DNA of 64,000 bases from CAXBES01 sp963974915 (GTDB lineage Bacteria; Bacteroidota; Bacteroidia; Flavobacteriales; Flavobacteriaceae): NCBI GenBank assembly GCA_963974915.1, contig CAXBES010000005.1, positions 124,001-188,000 of the forward strand, read 5' to 3'. The stretch's first letter is position 1. Each line of letters begins with the position of its first letter. The translations under genes and the position numbers were made by a program. Below the pieces are notes generated by a model. The model had not been told where the DNA came from. It saw only the letters and a list, made by a program, of their open reading frames with translations, and did not search any database. Positions 42,072 to 50,114 of this stretch are shown here, piece after piece.

Positions 42072-44483
42072 ATGAAAAACTTCATCATCCTCTTTATGTT
42101 TCTACATTCTTGTTTTTTATTTTCTCAAAGTAATTCGGTCAAAGGAATTGTTACGAATAATGAAAATAAACCACTTTCCTTTGTTACGATCTTAATATTT
42201 GAGAAGGATGCTTCGGAAGCTATGACCGGGACTTCATCCGGGGATAATGGGTTTTTTTTACTATCGAATTTAGAGGCTAAAACATATGAGATTTCCTTCA
42301 GTTATATAGGATACAAAGAAAAGTCTGTTGAAGTTACGGTCTCTTCCGAAGAAGATCTTGGAACAATTATTCTTGAAGAAGAAGCTGAAACACTGGATGA
42401 AACAGTTGTGGTAGCGAAAATGCCAACGATCACCAGAAGTCTCGACCGACTGGTATTTAACGTAGAGAACACGGCTCTCTCCTCGGGTTCCGGCTGGGAT
42501 ATTCTACGAAAAACTCCCGGAGTTATAACTATTCATAATAATTTAAAGATAAAAGGGCAGGGAGCGACCGTATATCTCAACAATAGAAAGGTTCAAATTA
42601 CAGCTTCAGAACTAAAAACATTTCTTGAAGGTTATTCGGGAACGAATATCAAGTCGGTAGAAGTTATTCAAAATTCATCGTCAGAATACGACGCAGATAG
42701 CGGACCTATTTTAAATATCACCACAAGCAAAAATGCTTCTTTGGGATATAAAGGGACTCTAAACGGAAGCTTTACTCAGGCTATTTTTCCTAAATATACC
42801 ATGGGAACCAGTCATTTCTACAAGAATAAAAAGCTGAATATTTTTATGAATTACTCATTTAACCCTCGTAAGGAATTTAAGGAAGATGAGGCCGAGATAA
42901 ATTTTATAAATGCAAACAATACTGTGTTTTCAAGATGGGAAAACGATTTTAATCGCACCACCAGATCTAGTACGCATAGCGCCAATATAAGCGTAGATTA
43001 CGATTTTAATGAGACTAACACACTAAATATTACCACAAATTTGTTGCATTCGCCAAATAGAACCTTTCATAATAACATTATTAATGAGGCTTTTAACGCT
43101 CAGTATGTTTTAGATTCAACTTTTATTAGCAAAAGCAAATTAAGAAATGACTTAACAAATACTGCTGTCGATGTTTTCTATAAACGAGACCTTAAAACTG
43201 AAGGCGCTCATATTAGTGCAAATTTTCACTATACCGATTACGACCGGGAACGAAATCAAAATGTGAGTACAGATTACTTTCAAGCTAATGATTCGTTTAT
43301 TCGTAACTTTTCATTTTTTACGAACGCCGCACAGGAAATTGCCATTTATACGGGGCAATTAGATTATGAAACACCCTTACTGGGAGCTAAATTTAGCGCA
43401 GGGGTTAAGGGCTCGATAATTGATTCCAAAAGTGGAATTAACTTTTTCGATTTTGAGAACGGAAATGAAACATTAAACCCCGAGAGGTCAGACCATTATC
43501 GATACGATGAAAAAGTGTATGCAGCATATACGACCCTTACTAAAATCTGGGAGAAATGGAACTTAAAACTTGGGCTACGTGCCGAACAAACAGATGCCAG
43601 TGGAGCTTCGTTAACGTTGAATGAAGAAAATGATCAAAACTACTTTGAGCTATTTCCTTCCTTACATCTGCAACGTATTTTTAACGACAATCACAGTCTA
43701 GCTTTCAATTATAGCCGAGGTATTTCCCGACCACGATATGAAGAGCTCAACCCGTTCGCATATTTTTTAAACGAAAACAATTTTCAGATAGGAAACCCCA
43801 CTTTAGTAGCTAATATTAGCCATGAGTTTAACCTAAATTATACTTTAAATAATAAGTACTTTTTTGACCTGTATTACAGAGATCGCGGACATTATATCGG
43901 AACACTAAGTTTTCAGAATAATGAAAATCAAACCTTACGCTCTACACAGCAGAATTTGGTCGATGCAATTTCTTACGGTTTAGATTTTACGCATTCCAGG
44001 TCTTTTACAAAGTTTTGGTACTTCTATACTTATATGTCTGTTTTCTACGAAAAAGAGACTTTCATTGCCCTGGAAAGCGACAATGTGGAGGTAACAAATG
44101 ACATAACGGGGTTTTTCGGGCAGTTTTATAATAACTTCACCTTGTCAAAAAATGGAAATCTCACCGGAGAAATTACGCTCACATATTGGTCCGGATTCAT
44201 TTTTGGTTCTTTCGATCAAGACACTAACACCAATCTTTCCATAGGATTGCGTAAAACTTTTTGGAACAACAGAGCTATGATATCTTTAGTAGGAGAAGAC
44301 ATTCTTGGGAAGGCAAACTCACGCCTCACTTCAAGATATTTAAATCAGGACTATTCATATTTGGCAGTAGCCGAAACTCAATTTATTCGCCTCGGATTTA
44401 CTTATAACTTCGGAAACTTTCGATTGGAAGATAATAAAAGAAGGATAGACAAAACTGAAAGAGACCGATTAAACACCCAATAG
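42072..44483 (+). CDS. Outer-membrane beta-barrel receptor (TonB-dependent-like, CarboxypepD_reg domain)
   Basis: About 803 residues from ATG 42072 (MKNFIILFMFLH); a TTG at 41985 would add 29 residues without a signal-peptide benefit. Signal peptide ends near FLFSQ. Then come a carboxypeptidase-regulatory-like domain (KGIVTNNENKPLSFVTILI, about 20-100), a plug-like segment (ILRKTPGV, GATVYLNNRKV), and a large barrel with many aromatic strands. This matches the OMP_b-brl_3 family, TonB-receptor relatives in Bacteroidota. Substrate unknown. No SusD partner is adjacent. Confidence 0.85.
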   Translation: MKNFIILFMFLHSCFLFSQSNSVKGIVTNNENKPLSFVTILIFEKDASEAMTGTSSGDNGFFLLSNLEAKTYEISFSYIGYKEKSVEVTVSSEEDLGTIILEEEAETLDETVVVAKMPTITRSLDRLVFNVENTALSSGSGWDILRKTPGVITIHNNLKIKGQGATVYLNNRKVQITASELKTFLEGYSGTNIKSVEVIQNSSSEYDADSGPILNITTSKNASLGYKGTLNGSFTQAIFPKYTMGTSHFYKNKKLNIFMNYSFNPRKEFKEDEAEINFINANNTVFSRWENDFNRTTRSSTHSANISVDYDFNETNTLNITTNLLHSPNRTFHNNIINEAFNAQYVLDSTFISKSKLRNDLTNTAVDVFYKRDLKTEGAHISANFHYTDYDRERNQNVSTDYFQANDSFIRNFSFFTNAAQEIAIYTGQLDYETPLLGAKFSAGVKGSIIDSKSGINFFDFENGNETLNPERSDHYRYDEKVYAAYTTLTKIWEKWNLKLGLRAEQTDASGASLTLNEENDQNYFELFPSLHLQRIFNDNHSLAFNYSRGISRPRYEELNPFAYFLNENNFQIGNPTLVANISHEFNLNYTLNNKYFFDLYYRDRGHYIGTLSFQNNENQTLRSTQQNLVDAISYGLDFTHSRSFTKFWYFYTYMSVFYEKETFIALESDNVEVTNDITGFFGQFYNNFTLSKNGNLTGEITLTYWSGFIFGSFDQDTNTNLSIGLRKTFWNNRAMISLVGEDILGKANSRLTSRYLNQDYSYLAVAETQFIRLGFTYNFGNFRLEDNKRRIDKTERDRLNTQ

Positions 44484-44505
44484 GTTTAATGTTGCAGATA
44501 TTTTC

Positions 44506-44513
44506 TACTTTTG
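44506..44513 (+). promoter_or_regulatory. dusB promoter -7 element
   Basis: TACTTTTG, an exact TAnnTTTG match ending 21 bases before the TTG start of dusB. Confidence 0.6.
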
Positions 44514-44534
44514 CAACGATAAATCGGAAGAATT

Positions 44535-45527
44535 TTGCCAAAAATAGGAGACATACAATTACCAGAATTTCCATTGCTCTTAGCGCCTATGGAAGATGTG
44601 AGCGATCCACCATTTCGTGCACTTTGTAAAGAGAATGGTGCAGATGTGGTATATACCGAATTTATCTCTTCCGAAGGGCTAATTCGCGATGCCGCAAAAA
44701 GTGTTATGAAGCTCGATATATACGAAAAGGAACGCCCCGTGGGGATTCAAATTTTTGGTGCTGTACTGGATTCAATGCTGCGTAGTGTAGAAATAGTTGA
44801 GGCCAGTAATCCCGATATTATCGATATCAATTTCGGGTGTCCGGTAAAAAAGGTGGTTTCAAAAGGAGCCGGGGCCGGAATATTAAAAGATATCGACCTT
44901 ATGGTAAGTTTAACCGAGGCAATGGTTAAGCACACCAAACTTCCTGTTACCGTTAAAACCCGCTTGGGGTGGGATGAGGATTCAATTAAGATCGTTGAGG
45001 TAGCAGAGAGGCTTCAGGATGTTGGTTGTAAAGCAATTTCTATTCACGGTCGTACAAGAGCTCAAATGTATAAAGGAGATGCAAATTGGGCACCTATTTC
45101 AGAAGTGAAGAACAATCAGCGAATGCATATTCCTGTTTTTGGAAACGGTGATGTTGATACTCCGGAGCGCGCAATGGAAATGCGGGATAAATACGGATTA
45201 GACGGTGCGATGATTGGTCGTGCCAGTATTGGCTATCCTTGGTTTTTTAGAGAAGTGAAACACTTTTTTGAAACAGGAACGCATGCTACTCCTCCTACCA
45301 TGACCGAACGTGTAGCCGCTGCCAGACGACACCTCGAAATGGCAATAGACTGGAAGGGAGAAACCTTAGGCGTTTTTGAAACACGCCGTCATTATACCAA
45401 CTATTTTAAAGGGATTCCTCACTTTAAAGAATACCGTATGAAAATGGTGACCAGTGACGATTCGGCTTCAGTTTTTGCCGCGTTCGATGAAGTATTAGAT
45501 AAATTTGGCGACTTCCAATTCGTCTAA
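44535..45527 (+). CDS. dusB: tRNA-dihydrouridine synthase B-like
   Basis: A 330-residue FMN enzyme reducing uridine in the tRNA D loop. The start is TTG 44535 (MPKIGDIQLPEF): a TAA lies five codons upstream with only ATT and TTG between. Motifs are LAPMEDVSDPPFRALCKENGA, DINFGCPVKKV with the catalytic Cys in GCPV, and the FMN phosphate region FGNGDVDTPERA and GAMIGRASIGYP. Its stop overlaps that of the convergent permease gene. Confidence 0.93.
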   Translation: MPKIGDIQLPEFPLLLAPMEDVSDPPFRALCKENGADVVYTEFISSEGLIRDAAKSVMKLDIYEKERPVGIQIFGAVLDSMLRSVEIVEASNPDIIDINFGCPVKKVVSKGAGAGILKDIDLMVSLTEAMVKHTKLPVTVKTRLGWDEDSIKIVEVAERLQDVGCKAISIHGRTRAQMYKGDANWAPISEVKNNQRMHIPVFGNGDVDTPERAMEMRDKYGLDGAMIGRASIGYPWFFREVKHFFETGTHATPPTMTERVAAARRHLEMAIDWKGETLGVFETRRHYTNYFKGIPHFKEYRMKMVTSDDSASVFAAFDEVLDKFGDFQFV

Positions 45528-46729
45528 ACCAACAACTTTTCCCGCACTCTACTCGATGCCAGTTTTGAAGCTATGATTCCTAAAATGGTGATCGTTGCGA
45601 ATACGATCAAAATATTTAATGGTTTCAGTTTTACCGGATATGGTAAGGTTGCTGTAATGTTTATAAACTCGAATTGCAGTTGAGCCCATACTGCGAGAAC
45701 TCCTAAAAAGATCCCTAAGGCACCTCCCAACGTGGTCATGAGCGTACCTTGTAGAAAAAATATTCGTCTTATATCCTTTAAGTTCGCACCCACATTATAC
45801 AGTGTTTTGATGTTTTTTCGCTTGTCAAGGATCATCATAATTATCGAACCAATTACATTAAATAATGCAATAATTAGCACCAAAGTGAAGATGAGGTACA
45901 CCGCAATATTTTCGGTATTAAGCATTTTATAAAGCGCATCATTTTGCTGAATTCTGTTTTTAATAATTATATCTTCGGAAAAAATAGCCTGTAACTTTTC
46001 GCGGGCCAACTCTTCTGAAGCGTTCGAGGCTAATTTAAATTCTACCGAATACACTTGTGTGCTGTCGAGTTTCAATAAAGAACGGGCAAAATCAATATCT
46101 GAAAAAACATATTTACTGTTCAGGTCTTCATTTACTTCGTATATTCCCGAAACAACAACATTTTCTTTGGTGAAAGCTTGCGATGGATCTAAAGCATTTA
46201 TTTGCCCGATACCGGGTCTGGGTACGAATATTTCTAACGGATTGCCATAATCTCTGGTAGACATAGAAAGTTTGTTCGCTGTAACGATGCCCACCACTAC
46301 TTCATTTTGGTTAGGGACGAACCACGAATCGTAGAATAAAATACTATCTACGGGATTCACCAAATCGTACGAAGCGTCAACACCTTTAATATAAGCGATG
46401 TTACTTTTTCCTTTGTATTGGAGAAAGACCCGTTCTTCAATTATTTTGGAATAGGCTTCTATCTCTTTAATTTTTTTAATTTCCTGTTCACCATTTGGAG
46501 TTAACGAGAAAGTTTTTCCGCTTGCGGGAATTATCTTGAGATCACTATCAAAAATGTTAGTGTATTGCAGGCTGAAATCTTTAAGTCCGGCAAAACCTGA
46601 GAGTACTATAAAAAGTGACATAGCACCCACAACCACACCAATGGCGGCAATTATAGTAATTATGTTTATAGCGTTGTTACTGCTCTTCGAAAACAGATAC
46701 CGTTTAGCGATATAGAGCGAAAAGTTCAC
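45524..46729 (-). CDS. FtsX-like ABC transporter permease (LolC/E type)
   Basis: About 401 residues with GTG 46729 as the likely start (VNFSLYIAKRYLFSKSSNNA; initiating Met). Longer starts fall inside rbfA. Four membrane helices: one near residue 25-50, then a large periplasmic MacB-PCD-like region, then three at the C-terminal end, including the FtsX signature (NVIGSIIMMILDKRKNIKTLYNVGANLKDIRRIF). Together with an unlinked ATPase it would release lipoproteins or move other envelope lipids. The GTG lies 1 bp after the rbfA stop. Confidence 0.87.
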   Translation of the reverse strand: MNFSLYIAKRYLFSKSSNNAINIITIIAAIGVVVGAMSLFIVLSGFAGLKDFSLQYTNIFDSDLKIIPASGKTFSLTPNGEQEIKKIKEIEAYSKIIEERVFLQYKGKSNIAYIKGVDASYDLVNPVDSILFYDSWFVPNQNEVVVGIVTANKLSMSTRDYGNPLEIFVPRPGIGQINALDPSQAFTKENVVVSGIYEVNEDLNSKYVFSDIDFARSLLKLDSTQVYSVEFKLASNASEELAREKLQAIFSEDIIIKNRIQQNDALYKMLNTENIAVYLIFTLVLIIALFNVIGSIIMMILDKRKNIKTLYNVGANLKDIRRIFFLQGTLMTTLGGALGIFLGVLAVWAQLQFEFINITATLPYPVKLKPLNILIVFATITILGIIASKLASSRVREKLLV

Positions 46730-46730
46730 C

Positions 46731-47126
46731 TTAAGATTTTTTTCTTTTGGGGAGTAATTCAGGATTAACAATTGGATTCTCTTCTCCCTTTACCGCTTTG
46801 TCAATTTTATCTATATACTCTAGCGAATCGTCATTATAGAAACTAAGATCGGGCATCTTTCTCAATTGATGTCTGGTAAGCTGCGCTATCTGGTGTTTTA
46901 TCGAAGGTTTCAGCGTATTGAGTTCTTTAACCACATTTGTGGCTTTTTCAGAAGGGAAAACACTTACGTAAACTTTTGCAATGGAAAGATCTACAGTTAC
47001 GTTTACCTTACTCACTGAAATGAGAATCCCTAACTGTCCCGACTCCCGAAGCATATTTTGTAATACGTTTGCAAGATCATTTTGTAAAACGCCCGCGATC
47101 TTTTTTTGTCTGTTACTTTCTTCCAT
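46731..47126 (-). CDS. rbfA: 30S ribosome-binding factor A
   Basis: KH-fold protein needed for late 16S rRNA 5' maturation and cold growth. 131 residues from ATG 47126 (MEESNRQKKIAG). Motifs: KKIAGVLQNDLANVLQ, VNVTVDLSIAKVYVSVFP, and LRKMPDLSFYNDDSLEYIDKI. The promoter element ends 4 bases before ATG, which rules out an upstream TTG and suggests a leaderless mRNA. It is cotranscribed with the FtsX-like permease. Confidence 0.93.
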   Translation of the reverse strand: MEESNRQKKIAGVLQNDLANVLQNMLRESGQLGILISVSKVNVTVDLSIAKVYVSVFPSEKATNVVKELNTLKPSIKHQIAQLTRHQLRKMPDLSFYNDDSLEYIDKIDKAVKGEENPIVNPELLPKRKKS

Positions 47127-47130
47127 ATTG

Positions 47131-47138
47131 CAAAAGTA
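47131..47138 (-). promoter_or_regulatory. rbfA promoter -7 element, adjoining the start codon
   Basis: Minus strand TACTTTTG (exact TAnnTTTG), separated from the rbfA ATG by CAAT only. Transcription is expected at or in the start codon. Confidence 0.65.
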
Positions 47139-47236
47139 GTACAATTAAAGCTTTTCTAATAGGTTGTACATACAGTACTTTTCTTTTTCTGAAAACTTAT
47201 ACATTATATAGTAGGGGTATAGGTAACAACTTTTGT

Positions 47237-47244
47237 TATTTTTG
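47237..47244 (+). promoter_or_regulatory. mce promoter -7 element
   Basis: TATTTTTG, an exact TAnnTTTG match 20 bases before the mce ATG. Confidence 0.55.
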
Positions 47245-47264
47245 AAAAGGATAAATTTGAAACT

Positions 47265-47678
47265 ATGCACAAGATAGAACATATAGGGATAGCAGTAAAG
47301 AACATAGAATCGGCAAATGCTGTTTATAAGAAGTTGCTCGGGTACGAGCATTATAAAACCGAAGAGGTCGCAACAGAAGGGGTAAAAACATCATTTTTTA
47401 AATGTGGAGAGAGTAAAATTGAATTGTTAGAGGCTACTCGCGACGATAGTCCAATCGCCAAATTTATTGATAAAAAGGGAGAAGGAATTCACCATATTGC
47501 CTTCGCTGTTGACGATATAGTTGCCGAAATAGAACGGTTGAAAAAAGAAGATTTTATCGTGCTAAATGAGCAACCTAAACAAGGCGCAGATAATAAACTA
47601 GTAGCTTTTTTACATCCAAGGTCTACTAATGGCGTGTTGGTAGAGCTTTGTCAGGAAATAAATAATAATAAGAAATAG
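47265..47678 (+). CDS. mce: Methylmalonyl-CoA epimerase
   Basis: A 137-residue VOC-fold enzyme epimerising methylmalonyl-CoA in the propionate/succinyl-CoA pathway. Two beta-alpha-beta-beta-beta modules are visible: KIEHIGIAVKNIESANAVYK with the metal His, ESKIELLEATRDDSPIAKF, GEGIHHIAFAVDDIVAEI with a second metal His, and GVLVELCQ with the metal Glu. The mutase genes are not in the window. It is followed by the CAT tRNA. Confidence 0.93.
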   Translation: MHKIEHIGIAVKNIESANAVYKKLLGYEHYKTEEVATEGVKTSFFKCGESKIELLEATRDDSPIAKFIDKKGEGIHHIAFAVDDIVAEIERLKKEDFIVLNEQPKQGADNKLVAFLHPRSTNGVLVELCQEINNNKK

Positions 47679-47709
47679 TTTGCAGTATTTGCAAAGAGTA
47701 TTAAATTTG
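47679..47709 (+). promoter_or_regulatory. Promoter of the CAT-anticodon tRNA
   Basis: TTTG (47679-47682), 19 bases, TAAATTTG (47702-47709): an exact TTTG-N19-TAnnTTTG Bacteroidota promoter. It ends 12 bases before the tRNA. Confidence 0.8.
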
Positions 47710-47721
47710 CAACCTATTTTA

Positions 47722-47795
47722 GGTCCCATAGCTCAGCTGGTTAGAGCACCTGACTCATAATCAGGGGGTCCATGGTTCGAGCCCATGTGGGACCA
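47722..47795 (+). tRNA. tRNA with CAT anticodon (probably tRNA-Ile2; Met possible)
   Basis: A 74-base cloverleaf with acceptor GGTCCCA/TGGGACC, anticodon stem CCTGA/TCAGG, loop CTCATAA (CAT), T arm CATGG-TTCGAGC-CCATG and discriminator A; no encoded CCA. CAT could be elongator Met or the lysidine-modified Ile tRNA. C4 and C5 pair with G, as in Escherichia coli tRNA-Ile2, where they are TilS recognition features, so Ile2 is favoured. Confidence 0.85.
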
Positions 47796-48060
47796 CTTTT
47801 TTTGATAGAAGGTTTTTGAAATATTGAATTTCCATTTTTGGATATAATTTTTTAAAAAAAGGAACGTTAGTAGTTTTGGATATAACCCCACCTTATCTGT
47901 TGAAAATGAGAAGGGTGTTTATTAAGTAATTATGAATTAAATTTCAAAAAAAGGCTTTTTGCCGATTTTTTTAGTATTTTGCCGAACAAATTAAAGGACG
48001 AATTTAGTTAATAACATTGTTGATAATTTGTTTTTTTCTTTGAATTTTAAAAAAAATCAT
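47796..48060. other. Gene-free stretch with two sets of direct repeats
   Basis: About 265 bp of AT-rich DNA between the tRNA and the PID-CTERM-like gene. TTTTGGATATAA occurs at 47836-47847 and 47874-47885. TTTTGCCGA occurs at 47957-47965 and 47977-47985, exactly 20 bp apart. Nothing coding was found. Confidence 0.5.
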
Positions 48061-48068
48061 TACATTAG
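48039..48068 (+). promoter_or_regulatory. Promoter of the PID-CTERM-like gene
   Basis: TTTG (48039-48042), 18 bases, TACATTAG (48061-48068), one mismatch from TAnnTTTG. It ends 9 bases before ATG 48078. Confidence 0.45.
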
Positions 48069-48077
48069 CCCCCAATT

Positions 48078-48326
48078 ATGCGACCCCAAATCGTTAAAAC
48101 ATTAGCCTCCGTATTATGCTTTTTTGCATGTACAATTATGCTCGGACAGACCGCTGGTGGTAGTTCGGGTCCGCCTGCACCGTCTTTCGGACCGTGCCCA
48201 GGTCCGGCGCCATGTGAATTAGGACTTCCCTTAGATACAAATCTCGTAGTACTTCTTATTGCCGGTTTAGCGTATGGCGGATACGTTGCTATGGCTCGAT
48301 TTAGAGCTAAGAATACCCCTGCGTAA
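48078..48326 (+). CDS. Small PID-CTERM-like sorted protein
   Basis: An 82-residue protein: signal peptide about residues 1-24 (ending MLGQ), a short Pro/Gly/Ser-rich middle with two Cys (FGPCPGPAPCELG), then LPLDTNLVVLLIAGLAYGGY and a basic tail (MARFRAKN). A Pro-x-Asp motif, a hydrophobic helix and basic residues at the C-terminus is the layout of the PID-CTERM signal, thought to be recognised by an exosortase in Bacteroidota. Here the motif is PLD, not PID. No exosortase gene is in the window. It overlaps the convergent ribE by 20 bp. Confidence 0.65.
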   Translation: MRPQIVKTLASVLCFFACTIMLGQTAGGSSGPPAPSFGPCPGPAPCELGLPLDTNLVVLLIAGLAYGGYVAMARFRAKNTPA

Positions 48327-48897
48327 TCCTGCTAACATATTTTCCAATCACATCAAATTCTAGATTTACCTTACTGCCAATTTCAATTTTGTGAAAATTA
48401 GTATGCTCATATGTATAAGGTATTATCGCTACACTAAAACTGCTTTCTTTAGAGTTTACAACTGTTAAGCTAACCCCATTTACAGTGATGGAGCCTTTTT
48501 CGATAGTTATATTCCCCGGGTCTTGCCTGTATGTAAAAGTAAAGATCCAACTTCCATCTTGTGACACTATATCGGTGCACTTGGCTGTTTGATCAACATG
48601 TCCCTGCACTATATGACCGTCTAAGCGATCTCCTAGTTTCATAGCGCGCTCTAAATTTACGGCATCACCCACCTCCAATTCATCCAGGTTTGTTTTACTT
48701 AATGTTTCTTGAATTGCCGTAACTACGTACGACGATTCATTTAAAGTTACAACGGTTAAACAAACCCCGTTATGGGAAACACTCTGGTCTATCTTAAGTT
48801 GCGGAGTTAAGTTACTCGCAATTTCAATATGCAAATTATTCCCGTCTTTCGAAAGACTCTTTATTTCCCCAATCTCTTCAATTATTCCCGTAAACAT
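48307..48897 (-). CDS. ribE: Riboflavin synthase alpha chain
   Basis: Dismutates two 6,7-dimethyl-8-ribityllumazine molecules to riboflavin. The 196 residues form two lumazine-binding repeats, MFTGIIEEIGEIKSL ... SVSHNGVCLTVV and LDGHIVQGHVDQT ... ITVNGVSLTVV. Length is standard. The start has a TACTTTTG promoter on the minus strand overlapping the divergent pdxA promoter region. Confidence 0.95.
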   Translation of the reverse strand: MFTGIIEEIGEIKSLSKDGNNLHIEIASNLTPQLKIDQSVSHNGVCLTVVTLNESSYVVTAIQETLSKTNLDELEVGDAVNLERAMKLGDRLDGHIVQGHVDQTAKCTDIVSQDGSWIFTFTYRQDPGNITIEKGSITVNGVSLTVVNSKESSFSVAIIPYTYEHTNFHKIEIGSKVNLEFDVIGKYVSRITQGYS

Positions 48898-48910
48898 GGA
48901 TACATTTAAT

Positions 48911-48918
48911 TACATTTG
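48911..48918 (+). promoter_or_regulatory. pdxA promoter -7 element
   Basis: TACATTTG, an exact TAnnTTTG match 52 bases before the pdxA ATG. Confidence 0.5.
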
Positions 48919-48923
48919 TAATG

Positions 48924-48931
48924 CAAAAGTA
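48924..48931 (-). promoter_or_regulatory. ribE promoter -7 element
   Basis: Minus strand TACTTTTG, an exact TAnnTTTG match 26 bases before the ribE ATG. It is 5 bp from the oppositely facing pdxA element, so the promoters overlap. Confidence 0.6.
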
Positions 48932-48970
48932 ACAATTAGAAATCATCTTAATTAAGAAGAATTCACTCAA

Positions 48971-50032
48971 ATGAAGAAGAAGGACAAAATAGTAGTAGGT
49001 ATCTCAATTGGAGATCTCAACGGAATAGGAAGTGAGATCGTGTTAAAAACTTTTGAGGATACAAGAATGTTAGAGTTTTGTACTCCTGTTATTTTTGCTT
49101 CAGTTAAACTGATGTCATTTTTTAAGAAGGAATATGGCCTAGATATAAAACTTCAGGGAATCGAATCTGTTGACAACATCATCCCAAATAAAGTGAATGT
49201 ACTAAATGTCTGGAAGGAACAAGTAGATATTAACTTCGGAAAGGAAGACCCAAAAATTGGAGAGTACGCAATTAAATCCTTGACCGCGGCGGTTTCGGCA
49301 TTAAAGAACGAAAAAATTGACGTGCTGGTCACTGCGCCCATAAATAAATCTAATGTCCAGTCTGAAAGTTTCAACTTTCCCGGACATACAGATTATCTCG
49401 CCCAAGAACTTGAAGGAAATAGTTTAATGTTGTTAATTTCTGAAACGCTAAGAGTAGGGTTATTAACAGATCATGTTGCGGTAAAAGATGTCGCAAAAAA
49501 TATTACCCGGGAAGTAATTGAAAAAAAGATCAATACCATACACCGAACATTAATTCAGGATTTCGGTATTGAAAAACCTAAGATCGCGGTTTTAGGTATC
49601 AATCCGCACACCGGAGATAATGGAGTTATAGGAAATGAAGATGACACTATTTTACGTCCGGCATTAGACAATCTTAGAAATAACGGGAAGACGGTTTTTG
49701 GTCCTTATGCTGCCGATAGCTTTTTCGGCACAGGAAATTATAAAAATTTCGATGTTGTTATAGCTTCATATCATGATCAGGGGCTAATCCCTTTTAAGAC
49801 TTTAGCGTTTGGTTCGGGGGTTAATTTTACAGCAGGTTTAAATAGAGTTCGAACTTCCCCGGATCACGGCACGGCCTACGATGTTGCCGGAAAAAACATT
49901 GCCTCTTATGACTCGTTTAAAGAGGCGGTTTTTAGTGCTATTAAGATTTATAAAACCAGAAAAGAGTATGAAGAATTATCGAAAAATCCACTTCAAATTA
50001 ATCGAAAACCAAGCTTTGTAAAAAAGAAGTGA
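48971..50032 (+). CDS. pdxA: 4-hydroxythreonine-4-phosphate dehydrogenase
   Basis: NAD-dependent step of pyridoxal 5'-phosphate synthesis by the deoxyxylulose-independent start of the erythrose route. The 353 residues show VGISIGDLNGIGSEIV, VTAPINKSNVQ, FPGHTDYLA with a metal His, LGINPHTGDNG, and SYHDQGLIPFKTLAF. Length matches the family. Adjacent ribE is divergent; both make flavin or B6 cofactors. Confidence 0.95.
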   Translation: MKKKDKIVVGISIGDLNGIGSEIVLKTFEDTRMLEFCTPVIFASVKLMSFFKKEYGLDIKLQGIESVDNIIPNKVNVLNVWKEQVDINFGKEDPKIGEYAIKSLTAAVSALKNEKIDVLVTAPINKSNVQSESFNFPGHTDYLAQELEGNSLMLLISETLRVGLLTDHVAVKDVAKNITREVIEKKINTIHRTLIQDFGIEKPKIAVLGINPHTGDNGVIGNEDDTILRPALDNLRNNGKTVFGPYAADSFFGTGNYKNFDVVIASYHDQGLIPFKTLAFGSGVNFTAGLNRVRTSPDHGTAYDVAGKNIASYDSFKEAVFSAIKIYKTRKEYEELSKNPLQINRKPSFVKKK

Positions 50033-50040
50033 TAAATTAA

Positions 50041-50069
50041 TTTGCTATTCAAATAATTTTTTATCTTTG
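50041..50069 (+). promoter_or_regulatory. Promoter of the DUF177-rpmF-fab operon
   Basis: TTTG (50041-50044), 17 bases, TATCTTTG (50062-50069). It is followed after 3 bases by a stable UUCG hairpin. Confidence 0.7.
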
Positions 50070-50072
50070 CAC

Positions 50073-50092
50073 CCGCCTTATTCGTAAGGTGG
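50073..50092 (+). promoter_or_regulatory. UUCG hairpin at the 5' end of the DUF177-rpmF leader
   Basis: CCGCCTTA-TTCG-TAAGGTGG: eight pairs (one G-T) closed by a TTCG tetraloop, starting at the predicted transcription start. It may protect the mRNA or be a ribosomal-protein control site. Confidence 0.5.
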
Positions 50093-50114
50093 TGATGTTA
50101 AATAAGGTGTGAAA

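Noticed and set aside
46730..46771. TTG start of the FtsX-like permease inside rbfA
   Set aside because: The added residues (LILNYSPKEKN) are unlike family N-termini, whereas GTG 46729 gives the usual NFSLYIAKRYL start.
47145..47351. 68-residue minus-strand frame over the mce start
   Set aside because: Aromatic/Tyr-rich, overlaps the mce coding region and promoters; no family resemblance.
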